This document shows, piece after piece, positions 62,671-64,000 of a stretch of DNA of 64,000 bases. Each line of letters starts with the position of its first letter. Within the stretch, counting starts at the first letter, position 1. The DNA is from an uncultured Flavobacteriales bacterium (GTDB taxonomy: Bacteria; Bacteroidota; Bacteroidia; Flavobacteriales_D; Crocinitomicaceae). The stretch covers positions 18,561-82,560 of the forward strand of contig CAJWRM010000006.1 of the NCBI GenBank assembly GCA_913046365.1, given 5' to 3'. Made by a program: the position numbers and the translations under genes. The notes beneath the pieces were generated by a model. The model made no database searches, was not told where the DNA came from, and was given only the letters and a program-made list of their open reading frames with translations.

Positions 62671-64000
62671 AATATTTTTCCGGGATTCAAGATTCCATTC
62701 GGGTCAAAAACCCTTTTAATTTCTTGCATTAGGTTCAAAGTTATGTCTGGAAAAGCGATATGCATATATGGTTTTTGTACAAGTCCAATTCCGTGCTCTC
62801 CGGATATTGTACCTCCTAGATCTACTACTTTTTTGAAGATCTCCTCGATGGCCTTTGGGAGTTCATTGTTCCATGTCTTGTCATCAAGTACCCCTTTAAG
62901 AATATTGACATGCAGGTTTCCGTCTCCCGCGTGTCCATAACAAACTGATTGAAAACCATATTTAGTCCCAATATCTTTCACACTTTGAAGCAATTCAGGT
63001 AAATGAAACCTAGGGACAACAGTATCTTCCTCTTTGTAAGTTGAATGACTTTTTACCGCTTCGCCAACTTTTCTTCTCAGGTTCCATAGTGTGTTTTTTT
63101 GTGCTTCTGAATCAGCGAACAGAATTTCATCTGTTTGAAAATCTTCTAGGACACTAATGATTTGTTCGCATTCTTTCATGAGTAGTTCGGCATCAAATCC
63201 ATCTACCTCTATAAGCAGGTGTGCCTCATGTGAATCAGCTACTTCGACTGAATAATCCTCTGTAAATTCTTGGGCGAGTAGCAAGGCATCTCGTTCCATA
63301 AATTCAAGTCCACTTGGGACGATTCCAGCTCTAAAAATAGCTGAAACCGCTTGGCATGCTTCTTTGGCCTCATAAAACGGAACAAGCATCAGCATATCAT
63401 GCGTTGGATGGGTTCTAAGCTTTAAAACGATTTTTGTTACTATGCCTAAAGTTCCCTCAGAACCAACAAGTAATTGAGTAAGATTATATCCCGTCGCATT
63501 TTTAATCACATTAGCACCAGTCCAAATAATCTCTCCATTCGGAAGCACAACCTCCAGGTTGAGCACATATTCATTTGTCACGCCATATTTTACTGCTTTT
63601 GGTCCGCCTGAGTTTTCCGCAATATTTCCGCCAATAAAACAAGATCCTCTGCTGGCAGGGTCTGGAGGGTAAAAAAGACCTTTTTCCTTAACGGCATCTT
63701 GTAAATTTTGTGTTATGACTCCGGGTTCTGTTGTTACTTGATGGTTTTTTTCATCAATATTGATGATGCGATTTAGTTTTTCGGTTGACAGAAGAACTCC
63801 GCCATGTATGGGTAGTGCTCCACCACTGAGGCCTGTTCTTGCACCAGCTGGTGTGACAGGTATTTTTTGCGTATTACAATACTTTAGGATTTTAGCTATT
63901 TCCTCTGAGCTTTCGGGAACGGCTACTAGCGATGGCATGTATACTAAATCTTCAGTTTCATCATGGCTGTATCGCTTTAGGTCAGACTCAATGGTCTTGC
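62667..64000 (-). CDS. FAD-binding oxidase of the GlcD/D-lactate dehydrogenase type, 5' end outside window
   Basis: The frame is open to the right edge; the Met at 63938 is internal, since residues before it (HDETEDLVYMPSLVAVPESSEEI) are in frame and belong to the family. FAD motif PAGARTGLSGGALPIHGGVLL, then SCFIGGNIAENSGGPKAVKYG, VGSEGTLGIVTKIVL, and C-terminal YGHAGDGNLHVNIL and SGEHGIGLVQKPYM. Oxidises a 2-hydroxy acid (glycolate or D-lactate likely). 5' part missing. Confidence 0.9.
   Translation of the reverse strand, partial: KTIESDLKRYSHDETEDLVYMPSLVAVPESSEEIAKILKYCNTQKIPVTPAGARTGLSGGALPIHGGVLLSTEKLNRIINIDEKNHQVTTEPGVITQNLQDAVKEKGLFYPPDPASRGSCFIGGNIAENSGGPKAVKYGVTNEYVLNLEVVLPNGEIIWTGANVIKNATGYNLTQLLVGSEGTLGIVTKIVLKLRTHPTHDMLMLVPFYEAKEACQAVSAIFRAGIVPSGLEFMERDALLLAQEFTEDYSVEVADSHEAHLLIEVDGFDAELLMKECEQIISVLEDFQTDEILFADSEAQKNTLWNLRRKVGEAVKSHSTYKEEDTVVPRFHLPELLQSVKDIGTKYGFQSVCYGHAGDGNLHVNILKGVLDDKTWNNELPKAIEEIFKKVVDLGGTISGEHGIGLVQKPYMHIAFPDITLNLMQEIKRVFDPNGILNPGKIF

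Noticed and set aside
1..64000. CRISPR array, insertion sequence, prophage or defence system
   Set aside because: No regular direct repeats with spacers, no transposase, integrase, Cas, nuclease-methylase pair or toxin-antitoxin pair recognised; the only tandem repeats are within the T9SS protein gene.

Overview
The window looks like a chromosomal segment of a Bacteroidota bacterium, most likely a marine-type member of Flavobacteriales. The DNA is AT-rich. Two proteins carry type IX secretion (T9SS) C-terminal sorting domains. Promoter-like boxes match the Bacteroidota consensus TAnnTTTG rather than a sigma70 -10 box. NusB has the long N-terminal extension of this phylum, and lineage-typical families are present (carboxypeptidase-regulatory TonB receptors, DUF1573, the long CaCA antiporter, menaquinone genes). 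The placement is inferred from gene content, not from a database search.

Layout. 1-4.3 kb: a sulfatase cut by the window edge, a T9SS cargo protein, tmRNA (ssrA) with its own promoter and terminator, a glycerophosphodiesterase and a chalcone-isomerase-like protein, all on the minus strand. 4.4-5.3 kb: two unrecognised proteins sharing a cysteine motif. 5.3-9.5 kb: trxB, a sialidase-fold-like secreted protein, a lipid A-type acyltransferase and rarA. 9.6-12 kb: a GT2 glycosyltransferase and ettA. 12-18.5 kb: an S1/P1-type zinc hydrolase, comB, a small outer-membrane barrel, glmM-ribH-TPR, a lipoprotein and an FkbM methyltransferase. 18.7-26 kb: a GNAT, a UvrD/PcrA helicase, arsC, a small unknown, pheT and murB. 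26-31.3 kb, plus strand: an S41 protease, fabF and a TonB-type receptor in one overlapping run. 31.3-35.7 kb, minus strand: hotdog thioesterase, menF, menD, terC and an unknown (menaquinone operon). 35.9 kb: tRNA-Ser(UGA). 36-40.3 kb: DUF808, a YtfE-like di-iron protein with a cysteine-rich partner, a phosphoesterase and an ABC exporter.

40.4-43.7 kb: an ArsC-like protein, a small lipoprotein and a large T9SS protein with five repeats of about 50 residues. 43.9-47.6 kb: leucine dehydrogenase, nusB, a DUF1573 lipoprotein, yajC and a Ca2+/Na+-type antiporter. 47.6-51.6 kb: zwf-pgl-edd, the upper Entner-Doudoroff pathway. 51.7-54.4 kb: an ACP phosphodiesterase-like protein, DUF2795, a PduO-type cobalamin adenosyltransferase and a Cys/Met-metabolism PLP enzyme. 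54.6-58.8 kb: a MuiA-family protein, then an ABC-2 transporter with a LolA-like periplasmic protein. 58.9-64 kb: fabG, hemB, hutH, a membrane protein, and a GlcD-type FAD oxidase cut by the right edge.

Most of the window is housekeeping and cell-envelope metabolism. I see no phage, insertion sequence, CRISPR array or obvious defence island. The points most worth checking are the split YtfE-like/cysteine-rich pair, the two proteins with a shared CxCY module, the tRNA and murB promoters that imply leaderless transcripts, and an unusual tmRNA tag.
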